From Thalassobacillus sp. CUG 92003 (GTDB lineage: Bacteria; Bacillota; Bacilli; Bacillales; Halobacillaceae), in assembly GCF_013618635.1 (NCBI RefSeq), contig NZ_JABLSJ010000013.1, forward strand, positions 1-64,000: a stretch of 64,000 bases of DNA. Direction: 5' to 3'. The notes under the pieces are model-generated. The model ran no database searches, was not told the origin of the DNA, and was given only the letters and a program-made list of their open reading frames with translations. A program made the translations under genes and the position numbers. Shown piece by piece: positions 48,124 to 56,312 of this stretch; the stretch's first letter is position 1; each line of letters starts with the position of its first letter.

Positions 48124-50460
48124 CTATCCCTCCTCATCCTTATGACGTCTTAAACGAACTAATCCATAAATGGCGAAAGCTGCTATGCCTAAGACTGTAA
48201 TTTCCAGCACGGTATCAAGTCCACGCATGTCAACTAAAATGACGTTGACCACATTATCTCCGCCGCCTAATGAGTGTGACGTTTTCAAAAAGTAGTCAGA
48301 GATGGAATCGAACGCTTTACTGCTATGTGCAGAAATCCCGATCATACTCATCAGAGCACCGAACCCGATGGCTATCGTCAGATTCAAGGATTTCTTCCGT
48401 TTCGTTTCCGTTTTCTTTTCAAGCTGAGGCATGTGATAAAACGCCAACAAGAATAAAGCGACCGTAACGGTTTCAATGATCAACTGTGTCAAGGCCAGGT
48501 CTGGAGCCCGGTAGAGCACAAATAAAATAGCGAGGCCATACCCAACGACACCAAGAATCAAAATAGCAGCGATCCGGTTATTGGTGATGATCGTTCCAAC
48601 TGCTGCAATCACCATCGTAAGAGCGATGAAGATTTCAGGAGCCGTCAAGGCTGATAAGTCCTCGTTTGATATCGTGAATGAGCCGGTTATCGCCATAATT
48701 GAAAAGGTGACAATAATGATAGCTCCGATGATTAATCGGACGTAGCGTGCTAATGAACCATTCATATAGCCGTTTGTAATCGCAGTTGAATAAGTTTCAG
48801 TACGTTTTACTGTCCCATCATAGAAGGAATTGAGACTTAATTTGCCCGGCAATATGCGGTAAACGCCCTGCCATTTAGGACGTGACAGCGCCAGAATGGT
48901 TCCAAACGCCAGGACAGCCAAAGACATAATCAATGGGAGTTTGATGCCGTGCCAAAAACTGATCGATTTATCTATATCTCCTGCTTTAATACTATCCGCT
49001 GCATGAGAGATAAACGGTTGGTTGATAAGTTCAGGAAATAAGCCGATGACAATGACACCTAGTACGAGGACTGCAGGTGCTACGAGCATGCCTATCGGAG
49101 CTTCGTGCGGTTTTTTCGGGAGTTTGTCCATATTGGATTCCCCTCTGAAAGTCCCAAAGAAAAAATACATGGAATAGACAAAAGTGAAAATACTTCCGAT
49201 AACTGCCAAGTAAGGCAAAATGGATTGCATGATGGCCACAGCACCTTGCGCCCCTTCATTAAAGTGAATGGAAGCATCGAAAAACAATTCTTTACTGTAG
49301 AACCCATTCAAGAAGGGAAGGGGTACACCTGCCATCGAAAATGATGCGATTACAGCCAGTGTGGCTGTGATAGGCAGGAACGTCATCAATCCGCCGAGAT
49401 TACGTATATCCCGCGTACCTGTTTCGTGATCCACTATACCGGCCACCATAAATAAACTTCCTTTGAATGTTGCGTGATTCAAGATGTGAAATACGGCAGC
49501 AAATATGGCCATATCCGTACCAAACCCTAACATAGCCATAATCATGCCTAATTGGCTGATCGTGGAGAAGGCAAGGATGGCTTTCAAATCGGTCTGCCTT
49601 ACGGCCATATATGACCCCCAGCACAGTGTTATGATTCCAAACCCGCTAACGAAGAGAAAAAACCATTCTGAACCTGTCAGCATTGGAGAAAAGCGGGCAA
49701 TTAGAAATAAACCGGCTTTAACCATTGTTGCTGAGTGCAAGTAGGCACTGACGGGAGTTGGCGCTTCCATAGCATCAGGCAGCCAGATGTGAAAAGGGAA
49801 TTGAGCCGATTTTGTAAAGGCCCCTAACAATAAAAAGGTGAGTATCATTGGAAAATACTCATGGTTTAAAATCAATTCCTGTTGCTCGATCATGCCTTGA
49901 ATGCTGGCTGTGCCCGTAATCACTTGCATGAAGATCAATCCACCCAGCAAGCTCAGCCCCCCAAAGACGGTAATGAGCATGGATTTCAATGCGCCATATC
50001 TTGAGCGTTCCCGATGATTCCAGAATCCGATCAACAGAAAGGATGAGAGAGACGTGAACTCCCAGAACGTATATAAAACATAAACGTTATCAGAAAGCAC
50101 AACGCCAAGCATAGATCCCATAAACAATAGGAAAAAGACGTAAAATTGTCCGAGCTGTTCCGAGGTATGTAAATAATAGATAGAGTAGAACGCAACCAAC
50201 GTTCCAATTCCGCTGATTAATAATAAAAACAGTAAACTTAGCCCATCGAGGTGAAACAAGATATTCATATTCATTGAGGGAATCCAGCTGTATTCCCGTG
50301 TAACGGGTTCAAATCCCGCGCCAATGAACTGTATGAAATAAATAAACACGGCAAGCGGGATGAGCGTAACGAAAATACCTGTGTGGACCTTTTCTTTCCA
50401 TTTACTAATCAATGGAATAAAAAGTGCTGCAATAAAAGGTAATAAAACAGATGTAAGCAT
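48124..50460 (-). CDS. mrpA: Na+/H+ antiporter subunit MrpA
   Basis: The product is 778 aa, the NuoL-like large subunit with its C-terminal MbhD/DUF4040 (RAPDLALTQLIIETVTVALFLL) and MbhE-like (GGGDNVVNVILVDMRGLDTVLEI) parts. The core has FPFHIWLPDAMEAPTPVSAYLHSATMVKAG and NHATFKGSLFM. Length matches a plain MrpA with no fused MrpB (MnhB) domain: the GGGFxGGL signature is absent. AAGGGAGG precedes the ATG. It is the first gene of a six-gene mrpACDEFG operon that lacks mrpB, expected to export Na+ and keep cytoplasmic pH. Confidence 0.95.
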   Translation of the reverse strand: MLTSVLLPFIAALFIPLISKWKEKVHTGIFVTLIPLAVFIYFIQFIGAGFEPVTREYSWIPSMNMNILFHLDGLSLLFLLLISGIGTLVAFYSIYYLHTSEQLGQFYVFFLLFMGSMLGVVLSDNVYVLYTFWEFTSLSSFLLIGFWNHRERSRYGALKSMLITVFGGLSLLGGLIFMQVITGTASIQGMIEQQELILNHEYFPMILTFLLLGAFTKSAQFPFHIWLPDAMEAPTPVSAYLHSATMVKAGLFLIARFSPMLTGSEWFFLFVSGFGIITLCWGSYMAVRQTDLKAILAFSTISQLGMIMAMLGFGTDMAIFAAVFHILNHATFKGSLFMVAGIVDHETGTRDIRNLGGLMTFLPITATLAVIASFSMAGVPLPFLNGFYSKELFFDASIHFNEGAQGAVAIMQSILPYLAVIGSIFTFVYSMYFFFGTFRGESNMDKLPKKPHEAPIGMLVAPAVLVLGVIVIGLFPELINQPFISHAADSIKAGDIDKSISFWHGIKLPLIMSLAVLAFGTILALSRPKWQGVYRILPGKLSLNSFYDGTVKRTETYSTAITNGYMNGSLARYVRLIIGAIIIVTFSIMAITGSFTISNEDLSALTAPEIFIALTMVIAAVGTIITNNRIAAILILGVVGYGLAILFVLYRAPDLALTQLIIETVTVALFLLAFYHMPQLEKKTETKRKKSLNLTIAIGFGALMSMIGISAHSSKAFDSISDYFLKTSHSLGGGDNVVNVILVDMRGLDTVLEITVLGIAAFAIYGLVRLRRHKDEEG

Positions 50461-50510
50461 CTGGGTGGTCCTCCCTTGATCAAACGGTCATTAATTAGTC
50501 GATTCTCTCA

Positions 50511-50540
50511 ATTGTAATCAATAAACAGGGGTTTAATCAA
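50511..50540 (-). promoter_or_regulatory. Possible promoter of the mrp operon
   Basis: On the minus strand TTGATT (50535-50540), 18 bp, TACAAT (50511-50516), 50 bp before the mrpA start. Hexamers match the sigma-A consensus at four and five of six positions. Confidence 0.4.
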
Positions 50541-50636
50541 CTGAATTCCCCCAACCCATTCTAGGATTTTACGATTTTATGACAAATAATCAGGGAAAGT
50601 ACAGAATATATGACAGGAATGGAAGCTTATGGGGTA

Positions 50637-50667
50637 TAAAAAACGTACATGGGTTCACCATGTACGT
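50637..50667 (-). terminator. Terminator of sda
   Basis: On the minus strand a 10-bp stem ACGTACATGG/CCATGTACGT (50658-50667 with 50643-50652) is followed by TTTTTTATA, 27 nt after the sda stop. Confidence 0.88.
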
Positions 50668-50693
50668 CACAGCTAAAGTTATAGGGATTTGGT

Positions 50694-50846
50694 TTAACCT
50701 GCTTCTTTTGCAGTAGAATGCTTGAGGTGCAGCAGTGAGCGGCGAATAATTTCCTGTTCCATCAATTCGATAAACTCTGGACTTAAGTTCAATTCACGAG
50801 CTTTTTGATAAGACTCTATAAGTAAAGGGTCGGGAATATGATCCAT
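50694..50846 (-). CDS. sda: Sporulation histidine kinase inhibitor Sda
   Basis: The product is 50 aa. The core [18 protein letters not shown] followed by [13 protein letters not shown] is the Sda family sequence. Sda binds kinases KinA/KinB and blocks phosphorelay entry to sporulation when replication is perturbed or initiating. I chose the second ATG of the local pair (50846), 8 nt after AAAGGTGAC, because it gives exactly the usual N-terminus length. A DnaA-box cluster lies upstream, which fits the known DnaA control of sda, and the divergent gene is yqeG as in B. subtilis. Confidence 0.9.
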   Translation of the reverse strand: MDHIPDPLLIESYQKARELNLSPEFIELMEQEIIRRSLLHLKHSTAKEAG

Positions 50847-50887
50847 GTTCATGTCACCTTTGTGACCCACACCTCCCTGTTTCATGA

Positions 50888-50916
50888 TTCATATAAACGT
50901 TTTTCTAAATGTGCAA
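50888..50916 (-). promoter_or_regulatory. Possible sda promoter
   Basis: On the minus strand TTGCAC (50911-50916), 17 bp, TATGAA (50888-50893), about 40 bp upstream of the sda start and downstream of the DnaA boxes. Confidence 0.35.
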
Positions 50917-50957
50917 AATAACCTTATCATGAATCTATAGACTGAACAACTATTCAC

Positions 50958-51057
50958 TTATCTACAGGCAGTTGTAGATAAGTTGTGAGTAACAATTGCT
51001 AAACCTTGTCAATGTAATACGAAAAGCATGTTAATTTTGTGTATAAACTTATCCACA
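50958..51057. promoter_or_regulatory. DnaA-box cluster between sda and yqeG
   Basis: Within 100 bp there is a consensus box TTATCCACA (51049-51057, plus), an inverted pair of TTATCTACA (50958-50966 plus and 50973-50981 minus), TTATACACA (51038-51046 minus) and a weaker TTACTCACA (50984-50992 minus). The surroundings are A/T-rich. The cluster lies upstream of sda, where DnaA-ATP regulates transcription in B. subtilis. The gap 50847-51198 contains no other recognisable gene. Confidence 0.8.
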
Positions 51058-51198
51058 AGCAAAGTATTGTAGGATATTGTCGAACGATTTTTGTTCTTTT
51101 TGTAAAAAGAGATCAGTTTGCTTTGAACACAGCAGGGAATTTGTTTATGATGAGTAAGGAGAAATTAACGGTAATACAACTGAATGAGGTGAAACGGT

Positions 51199-51726
51199 TT
51201 GCTAAAGTTTCTTTTGCCTAATGAACATGTAAGCAGCGTATTTGATATTGACCCCAAGCAATTGAAAGATAAGGGGGTCAAGGGGATCATTACAGACTTG
51301 GATAATACGTTGGTCGCTTGGAATGTTGTCGATGCCACCCCGGCGATCGTTAAGTGGTTTCAATCGATGGACGAGCATGGCATTAAAGTGACCATTGCTT
51401 CAAATAATAAACAAAAGCGAGTCAAAGTGTTTTCAGAGCCACTTGATACGAGCTTTATTTATAGTGCGCGGAAACCATTGTCAAAAGCTTTTAAAAAAGC
51501 TCAAAAGCAGATGAATGTCGATAAAGAAGAAATTGTGGTCATAGGTGATCAAATCATGACTGATGTAATCGGAGGAAATATGGCTGGATTTCATACGATT
51601 TTAGTGGTTCCGGTTGTTGAATCGGACGGGTTGGTCACGAAATTCAACCGGAAAATTGAGCGGCGAATATTAAGTTGGATGAGAAAACAAGGTAAAATAA
51701 CGTGGGAAAGGAATGATCGCCAATGA
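51199..51726 (+). CDS. yqeG: HAD-superfamily phosphatase YqeG
   Basis: The product is 175 aa, HAD subfamily IIIA. Motif I is ITDLDNTLVAWN (about 31-42, with DxDNT), motif II TIASNN and motif III GDQIMTDVIGGNMAG. The substrate is unknown; relatives include phosphatidylglycerophosphate phosphatases. It starts with TTG behind GAGGTGAA and overlaps yqeH by 4 nt. It heads the conserved yqeG-yqeH-aroE-yhbY-nadD-yqeK-rsfS-yqeM operon. Confidence 0.93.
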   Translation: MLKFLLPNEHVSSVFDIDPKQLKDKGVKGIITDLDNTLVAWNVVDATPAIVKWFQSMDEHGIKVTIASNNKQKRVKVFSEPLDTSFIYSARKPLSKAFKKAQKQMNVDKEEIVVIGDQIMTDVIGGNMAGFHTILVVPVVESDGLVTKFNRKIERRILSWMRKQGKITWERNDRQ

Positions 51727-52823
51727 GTGTCACGATATGCCAAGGGTGCGGAGCAGAAATTCAATCGGAAGATCCTGCACAACCAGGCTATGCGCCTCCT
51801 TCAGCACTTCAAAGGGAAGATGTCATTTGCAAACGTTGCTTCAGATTGAAGCATTATAATGAAGTGCAGGATATCCCTTATCAGGATGATGCCTTCTTAA
51901 CGATGCTGCATCAAATTGGCGATCGGGATGCCCTTGTGGTGAACATCGTTGATATCTTTGATTTTAATGGGAGTTTTCTCCCGGGGTTGAGCCGATTGAC
52001 CGGTCATAACCCTGTCTTGCTGGTGGGTAATAAAATGGACATTCTACCTAAAGCTGTTAATCACAACCGGGTAAAACAATGGCTGAGGCAGGAAGCTAAA
52101 GAGCAAGGTTTGCTCGTAAAAGATGTGGAACTTGTCTCGGCTGAAAAAGGCCACGGTATGGAGCAGTTGATGGGGGTAATCGATCGACTTCGCGACCATC
52201 GTGATGTTTACGTAGTCGGTACAACGAATGTGGGCAAGTCTACTTTTATTAACCGTTTGATCGAGTATTCCTCAGGCATGAAGGATGCGATTACAACATC
52301 GTATTTCCCCGGGACCACACTCGGGTTTATAGATATCTCCCTTGATGATGAAAGCGCCTTGTTTGATACCCCGGGCATCATTCAACGCCATCAAATGGCT
52401 CATTATGTCTCAGAACGCGATTTAAAAATCATCACGCCTCATAAAGAAATAAAACCGCGGAATTATCAATTGCAGGCCGGACAAACCCTCTACTTTGGAG
52501 GACTGGCACGGATGGATTTTGAAAAAGGGGATCCATCTTCTTTTGTCTGTTATTTCGCAAATGAGCTGGTGATTCATCGAACTAAAACAGAGAATGCCGA
52601 GCATTTATATACGCAGCACCTTGGAGAACTACTCTCACCGCCAGATGAGAAGTCGATTGACATGCTGCCCAGGTTAAAACCGCACACATTTTCAATAGAA
52701 CATGATAAAACGGATATCGTTATCTCCGGGCTTGGATGGATTACAATACCTCATGCCGGGGTGACGGTAACGATCCATGCACCATCAGGGGTCAAAGTGG
52801 CCCTGCGCGAATCTTTGATATAG
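51723..52823 (+). CDS. yqeH: Ribosome biogenesis GTPase YqeH
   Basis: The product is 366 aa, a circularly permuted GTPase needed for 30S subunit assembly. An N-terminal zinc finger (CQGCG, then CKRC, residues about 5-39) is followed by G4 NKMD (about 101), G5 SAEK, G1 GTTNVGKSTF (about 166-175) and G3 DTPG (about 218-221), in the permuted order, and a C-terminal RNA-binding region. It overlaps yqeG by the ATGA tetranucleotide. Confidence 0.96.
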   Translation: MSVTICQGCGAEIQSEDPAQPGYAPPSALQREDVICKRCFRLKHYNEVQDIPYQDDAFLTMLHQIGDRDALVVNIVDIFDFNGSFLPGLSRLTGHNPVLLVGNKMDILPKAVNHNRVKQWLRQEAKEQGLLVKDVELVSAEKGHGMEQLMGVIDRLRDHRDVYVVGTTNVGKSTFINRLIEYSSGMKDAITTSYFPGTTLGFIDISLDDESALFDTPGIIQRHQMAHYVSERDLKIITPHKEIKPRNYQLQAGQTLYFGGLARMDFEKGDPSSFVCYFANELVIHRTKTENAEHLYTQHLGELLSPPDEKSIDMLPRLKPHTFSIEHDKTDIVISGLGWITIPHAGVTVTIHAPSGVKVALRESLI

Positions 52824-52836
52824 GAGGAACGAATAA

Positions 52837-53679
52837 ATGAAATTAGGTTTAATTGGTTATCCCATCGGGCATTCGCTGTCGCCTTGGATCCATCGACGTT
52901 TAATGGCACATGCTGACATAAATGGCTCGTACAACCTATATGAAATTCATCCGGATACATTCTCCGATCAATTAGCAGAGTTGAAACAAGAGGGATTAAC
53001 GGGATTTAATGTTACCGTCCCATATAAGGAAAAAATCATCCCTTTTTTAGATGGAATGGATTCGGAAGCAGCTGCAATCGGAGCCGTCAATACCGTAAGA
53101 AATGAGAACGGGCAATGGATCGGGTCCAATACAGATGGAACAGGGTTTGTGCAGTCGCTGCAAATCGCCTACCCCGATATCTTTCAAAGCGATTGCAGCG
53201 TGTTATTGATCGGGGCAGGAGGAGCGGCAAAAGGCATCTATTTCGCACTAGCCAACGGTGGCATCACTGAAATCGATATCGCCAACCGTTCACGTGATAA
53301 GGCAGAGGGGATAGTTGATATCGGGCCCAGTCACGTCAGGTCTCGTATATTGTCTCTGACAGAAGCGGAGGAGCATATCAACTCGTATCAGCTAGTGGTT
53401 CACACTACCGTGGTAGGCATGAATCCTCATCATGAAAATCAAATTTTTGCCCCGACACGTTTGGCTAGCAATACAGTCGTCAGTGATATTGTGTACCGTC
53501 CGCTTGAAACTAGATTTTTGCAGGAAGCAAAACAAAAAGGAGCACGCATCCATTACGGTCACGAGATGTTGTTACATCAAGCCATTTATTCATTTTATAC
53601 ATGGACTGGGCATAAACTGGACGGCCGCACATTAAGCCAAGAATTGGAGCAATACCTGAAAGGAGAAACATCATGTTGA
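52837..53679 (+). CDS. aroE: Shikimate dehydrogenase
   Basis: The product is 280 aa. It reduces 3-dehydroshikimate with NADPH in aromatic amino-acid synthesis. The substrate-binding IGHSLSPWIHR (about 8-18), NVTVPYKEKI (catalytic Lys, about 59-68) and the NADP-binding LIGAGGAAKG (about 126-135) are intact. GGAGGAACG precedes the ATG. It overlaps the next gene by 7 nt. (The B. subtilis name is aroD.). Confidence 0.96.
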   Translation: MKLGLIGYPIGHSLSPWIHRRLMAHADINGSYNLYEIHPDTFSDQLAELKQEGLTGFNVTVPYKEKIIPFLDGMDSEAAAIGAVNTVRNENGQWIGSNTDGTGFVQSLQIAYPDIFQSDCSVLLIGAGGAAKGIYFALANGGITEIDIANRSRDKAEGIVDIGPSHVRSRILSLTEAEEHINSYQLVVHTTVVGMNPHHENQIFAPTRLASNTVVSDIVYRPLETRFLQEAKQKGARIHYGHEMLLHQAIYSFYTWTGHKLDGRTLSQELEQYLKGETSC

Positions 53680-53963
53680 CAGGAAGACAAAAGCGATTTT
53701 TGCGTTCAGAAGCGCATCAATTAAAACCGATTTTTCAAGTGGGGAAAACGGGGGTCAATGAAAACATGACCACTCAAATATCTGAAGCCTTGGAAAAAAG
53801 GGAATTGATCAAAGTAAGTATCCTGCAAAATTGCATGGAGGACAAGTTTCAAGTAGCTGAAGCCTTAGAGGATGGAACAGGAGCACATGTGGTTCAGATC
53901 ATCGGTAATACTATTATATTATATAAAGAATCGATGACGAACCAAGAGATTGAATTACCTTAA
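53673..53963 (+). CDS. yhbY: Ribosome assembly RNA-binding protein YhbY (YqeI)
   Basis: The product is 96 aa, a single CRM domain (FLRSEAHQLKPIFQVGKTGV, and the conserved GxxG-like loop region). YhbY binds pre-50S particles. It overlaps aroE and is 14 nt before nadD. Placement with yqeH and rsfS makes this a ribosome-assembly gene cluster. Confidence 0.94.
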   Translation: MLTGRQKRFLRSEAHQLKPIFQVGKTGVNENMTTQISEALEKRELIKVSILQNCMEDKFQVAEALEDGTGAHVVQIIGNTIILYKESMTNQEIELP

Positions 53964-53977
53964 AGGGAGTCGCTTGT

Positions 53978-54550
53978 ATGAAACGAATCGGAATTCTAGG
54001 CGGTACGTTTGATCCACCACATATGGGGCATTTAATCATTGCGGAAGAAGTTCGCTGTGCGATAGACCTGGATGAGATTTGGTTTATCCCTTCTCATACT
54101 CCCCCACATAAACAAGCTTCTACTGTTTCTGGAGCCGATCGCCTTGAAATGACAAAACGAGCAGTAGAGGGCAACCCACATTTTCGTGTAAGCGATATTG
54201 AACTTAGACGGGAAGGGACCTCTTATACATTCGACACGATTAAAGCGCTTAAGCAAAACGAGACGGACGCTATGTTCTACTTCATTATTGGAGGCGACAT
54301 GGTGGAAGATTTACCGAATTGGTATGGGATCCATGAATTGCTTGAACTTGTCCAGTTTGTAGGGGTTAAACGTCTTGGGCATGAATTGAGCTCCGAGCTG
54401 CCTGTTAAGAAGGTGAATATTCCTTTCGTAGACATTTCATCTACAGATATACGAAAACGAGCAATTTCCGGTCAGACCTTCCGTTATTTTGTCCCGGATT
54501 CCGTTGCACACTATATAAAGGAGCATGGCGTTTATGCGGGTAAATCGTGA
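53978..54550 (+). CDS. nadD: Nicotinate-nucleotide adenylyltransferase
   Basis: The product is 190 aa. It adenylates nicotinate mononucleotide in NAD synthesis. The nucleotidyltransferase motifs GGTFDPPHMGHL (about 8-19) and the C-terminal ISSTDIRKRA are intact, and GGDMVEDLPNW is visible in the middle. AAAGGGAG precedes the ATG. Its last 17 nt overlap yqeK. Confidence 0.96.
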   Translation: MKRIGILGGTFDPPHMGHLIIAEEVRCAIDLDEIWFIPSHTPPHKQASTVSGADRLEMTKRAVEGNPHFRVSDIELRREGTSYTFDTIKALKQNETDAMFYFIIGGDMVEDLPNWYGIHELLELVQFVGVKRLGHELSSELPVKKVNIPFVDISSTDIRKRAISGQTFRYFVPDSVAHYIKEHGVYAGKS

Positions 54551-55112
54551 GCAAGCCTTACATTTTGTCAAACCACATTTGAATACGGAACGTTTTGAGC
54601 ATACTATCCGTGTGACGGATACAGCTATTCAGTTGACAGAGCGGTTTGGCGGTGATGTGGAACAAGCGGAGTTAGCTGGTATTCTTCATGATTATGCCAA
54701 ATATCGTGATCGTGAAGAAATGCGTAGATGGATTCTCCAAGATCATCGTTTGCCTAAGGATTTGTTGAGTCATCACCATGGTCTCTGGCATGGGCCTGTA
54801 GGCGCGGTGATGCTGGAGTTCGAGTACGGTTTAGAGGACCGAGAAGTTTCGCAAGCTATCGCTTGTCACACCACTGGAAAGAAAAATATGAGTCATCTCG
54901 ATAAAATTATTTTTCTGGCGGATTATATTGAACCGGGCAGAACGTTTCCAGGTGTGGAGGAAGTGAGGAAAACAGCTGAATCTGATCTAAATAAAGCGTG
55001 TTTGGCTGCTGCTTCTAATACCATTACTTTTTTAATGAATAAACATCAGCCTGTTTACCCTGACACGTTTCATGCATATAATAATTTACAAAATATCATT
55101 TTGAATTCATAA
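54534..55112 (+). CDS. yqeK: HD-domain bis(5'-nucleosyl)-tetraphosphatase YqeK
   Basis: The product is 192 aa. The HD metal site includes H in RFEHTIRV, ILHDYAK (about 57-63), HHHGLWHG (about 82-89) and ADYIEPGR. YqeK hydrolyses Ap4A symmetrically. I chose the ATG at 54534, 10 nt after AAAGGAG, because the ATG at 54525 directly abuts that site. It overlaps nadD. Confidence 0.92.
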   Translation: MRVNREQALHFVKPHLNTERFEHTIRVTDTAIQLTERFGGDVEQAELAGILHDYAKYRDREEMRRWILQDHRLPKDLLSHHHGLWHGPVGAVMLEFEYGLEDREVSQAIACHTTGKKNMSHLDKIIFLADYIEPGRTFPGVEEVRKTAESDLNKACLAAASNTITFLMNKHQPVYPDTFHAYNNLQNIILNS

Positions 55113-55128
55113 CCTTGGAGGGGAATAA

Positions 55129-55482
55129 ATGGATAGTAAAGAGCTTGTAAAAAAAATCGCAAATGCCTGTGATGATAAACGGGCGGAAGATATTATCGTA
55201 TTGAATATGTCAGATGTATCGTTGATCAGCGATTATTTTCTAATTTGCGAGGGCTCAAATGAACGGCAAGTTCAAGCAATTGCCAGAGGCGTTAAAGATG
55301 AGGCGGAAGAAAACGGGATTGAAGTGAAGCGGATGGAAGGCTTTGACCAAGCTCGTTGGATCTTGCTTGATTTGAATGACGTTGTTTGCCATATTTTCCA
55401 TAAAGATGAAAGGCATTATTACAATTTGGAACGTCTTTGGGGCGATGCTCCAACGGTTGCCGTGGAAAGTCTGGGCAGCTAA
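55129..55482 (+). CDS. rsfS: Ribosome silencing factor RsfS
   Basis: The product is 117 aa. It matches the RsfS/YbeB/Iojap family (LNMSDVSLISDYFLICEGSN, WILLDLNDVVCHIFHKDERHYYNLERLW). It binds L14 and blocks subunit joining during starvation. GGAGGGG precedes the ATG. yqeM follows after 2 nt. Confidence 0.95.
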   Translation: MDSKELVKKIANACDDKRAEDIIVLNMSDVSLISDYFLICEGSNERQVQAIARGVKDEAEENGIEVKRMEGFDQARWILLDLNDVVCHIFHKDERHYYNLERLWGDAPTVAVESLGS

Positions 55483-55484
55483 CG

Positions 55485-56237
55485 ATGTCCTATGGAGAAA
55501 TGGCCTATGTGTATGATCAATTAATGGCGGATGTGCCTTACGATAAATGGGTGGAGTGGGCACACTCCGCCCTCTCTTCATACGCTGCTTCCTCCCCCAT
55601 GGACGTATTGGATTTGGGGTGTGGAACCGGTGAGATTACACTTCGTATGAATGAGTTGCATTACCGCATGACGGGTGTGGATTTATCTGAAGATATGCTT
55701 GCGCTGGCGCGGCAAAAAGCGCGACCAGATCAACAGATTTCCTGGCTGCACATGGACATGCTTCAACTGGAGAGCGATTGGAAATTTAATGCGGTCATCA
55801 GCTTCTGTGATGTATTGAATTACATAACAACATCAGAAGAGCTGAAGATGGTGTTCAGGAATGTCTATCACGCTCTCGAAGATTCCGGCTTGTTTCTATT
55901 TGACGTTCATGCGCTTTCTTATGTATCAAGGTCGTTGGCAGGGGCGACTTTCGCTGAAGTCTATGATGAGCTCTCATATATCTGGTTCTGTGACCCTGGT
56001 GATCAACCAGGTGAGATTGTTCATGATTTGACGTTTTTTCTGTTAGAAGACGATACCTATCGCCGCTTTGATGAAACGCATGTGCAACGTGCTTACACGA
56101 TGGCAGACCTTAAGCGTTGGCTTGAGGATTCTGGGTTTGTGAACGTCCGTGTTTCCTGTGATTTCTCTCATCATCCTATCGAACAGGAATCTGACGCATG
56201 CGAGCGATTATTCTTTGTGTGTCATAAACAAAGTTGA
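55485..56237 (+). CDS. yqeM: SAM-dependent methyltransferase YqeM
   Basis: The product is 250 aa, a class I methyltransferase. The SAM motif is VLDLGCGTGEITLRM (about 40-54), followed by VDLSEDMLALAR. The substrate is unknown. I chose the ATG at 55485, 2 nt after rsfS; the ORF extends upstream but within rsfS. The site is weak, so translation probably depends on coupling. It is the last gene before a terminator, and comER faces it. Confidence 0.9.
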   Translation: MSYGEMAYVYDQLMADVPYDKWVEWAHSALSSYAASSPMDVLDLGCGTGEITLRMNELHYRMTGVDLSEDMLALARQKARPDQQISWLHMDMLQLESDWKFNAVISFCDVLNYITTSEELKMVFRNVYHALEDSGLFLFDVHALSYVSRSLAGATFAEVYDELSYIWFCDPGDQPGEIVHDLTFFLLEDDTYRRFDETHVQRAYTMADLKRWLEDSGFVNVRVSCDFSHHPIEQESDACERLFFVCHKQS

Positions 56238-56238
56238 A

Positions 56239-56278
56239 ATCAAATGGAAACGAATCTTGTTTCCATTTGATTTTTTTT
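56239..56278 (+). terminator. Terminator after yqeM
   Basis: A 13-bp stem ATCAAATGGAAAC with its complement (56239-56251 with 56259-56271) is followed by eight T. Confidence 0.9.
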
Positions 56279-56312
56279 GCAGGAAAAGCGAAATCGATGT
56301 CGTATTATTACA

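Noticed and set aside
51039-51221. 60-aa plus-strand ORF upstream of yqeG
   Set aside because: It starts inside the DnaA-box cluster, has no ribosome-binding site and overlaps the yqeG start.
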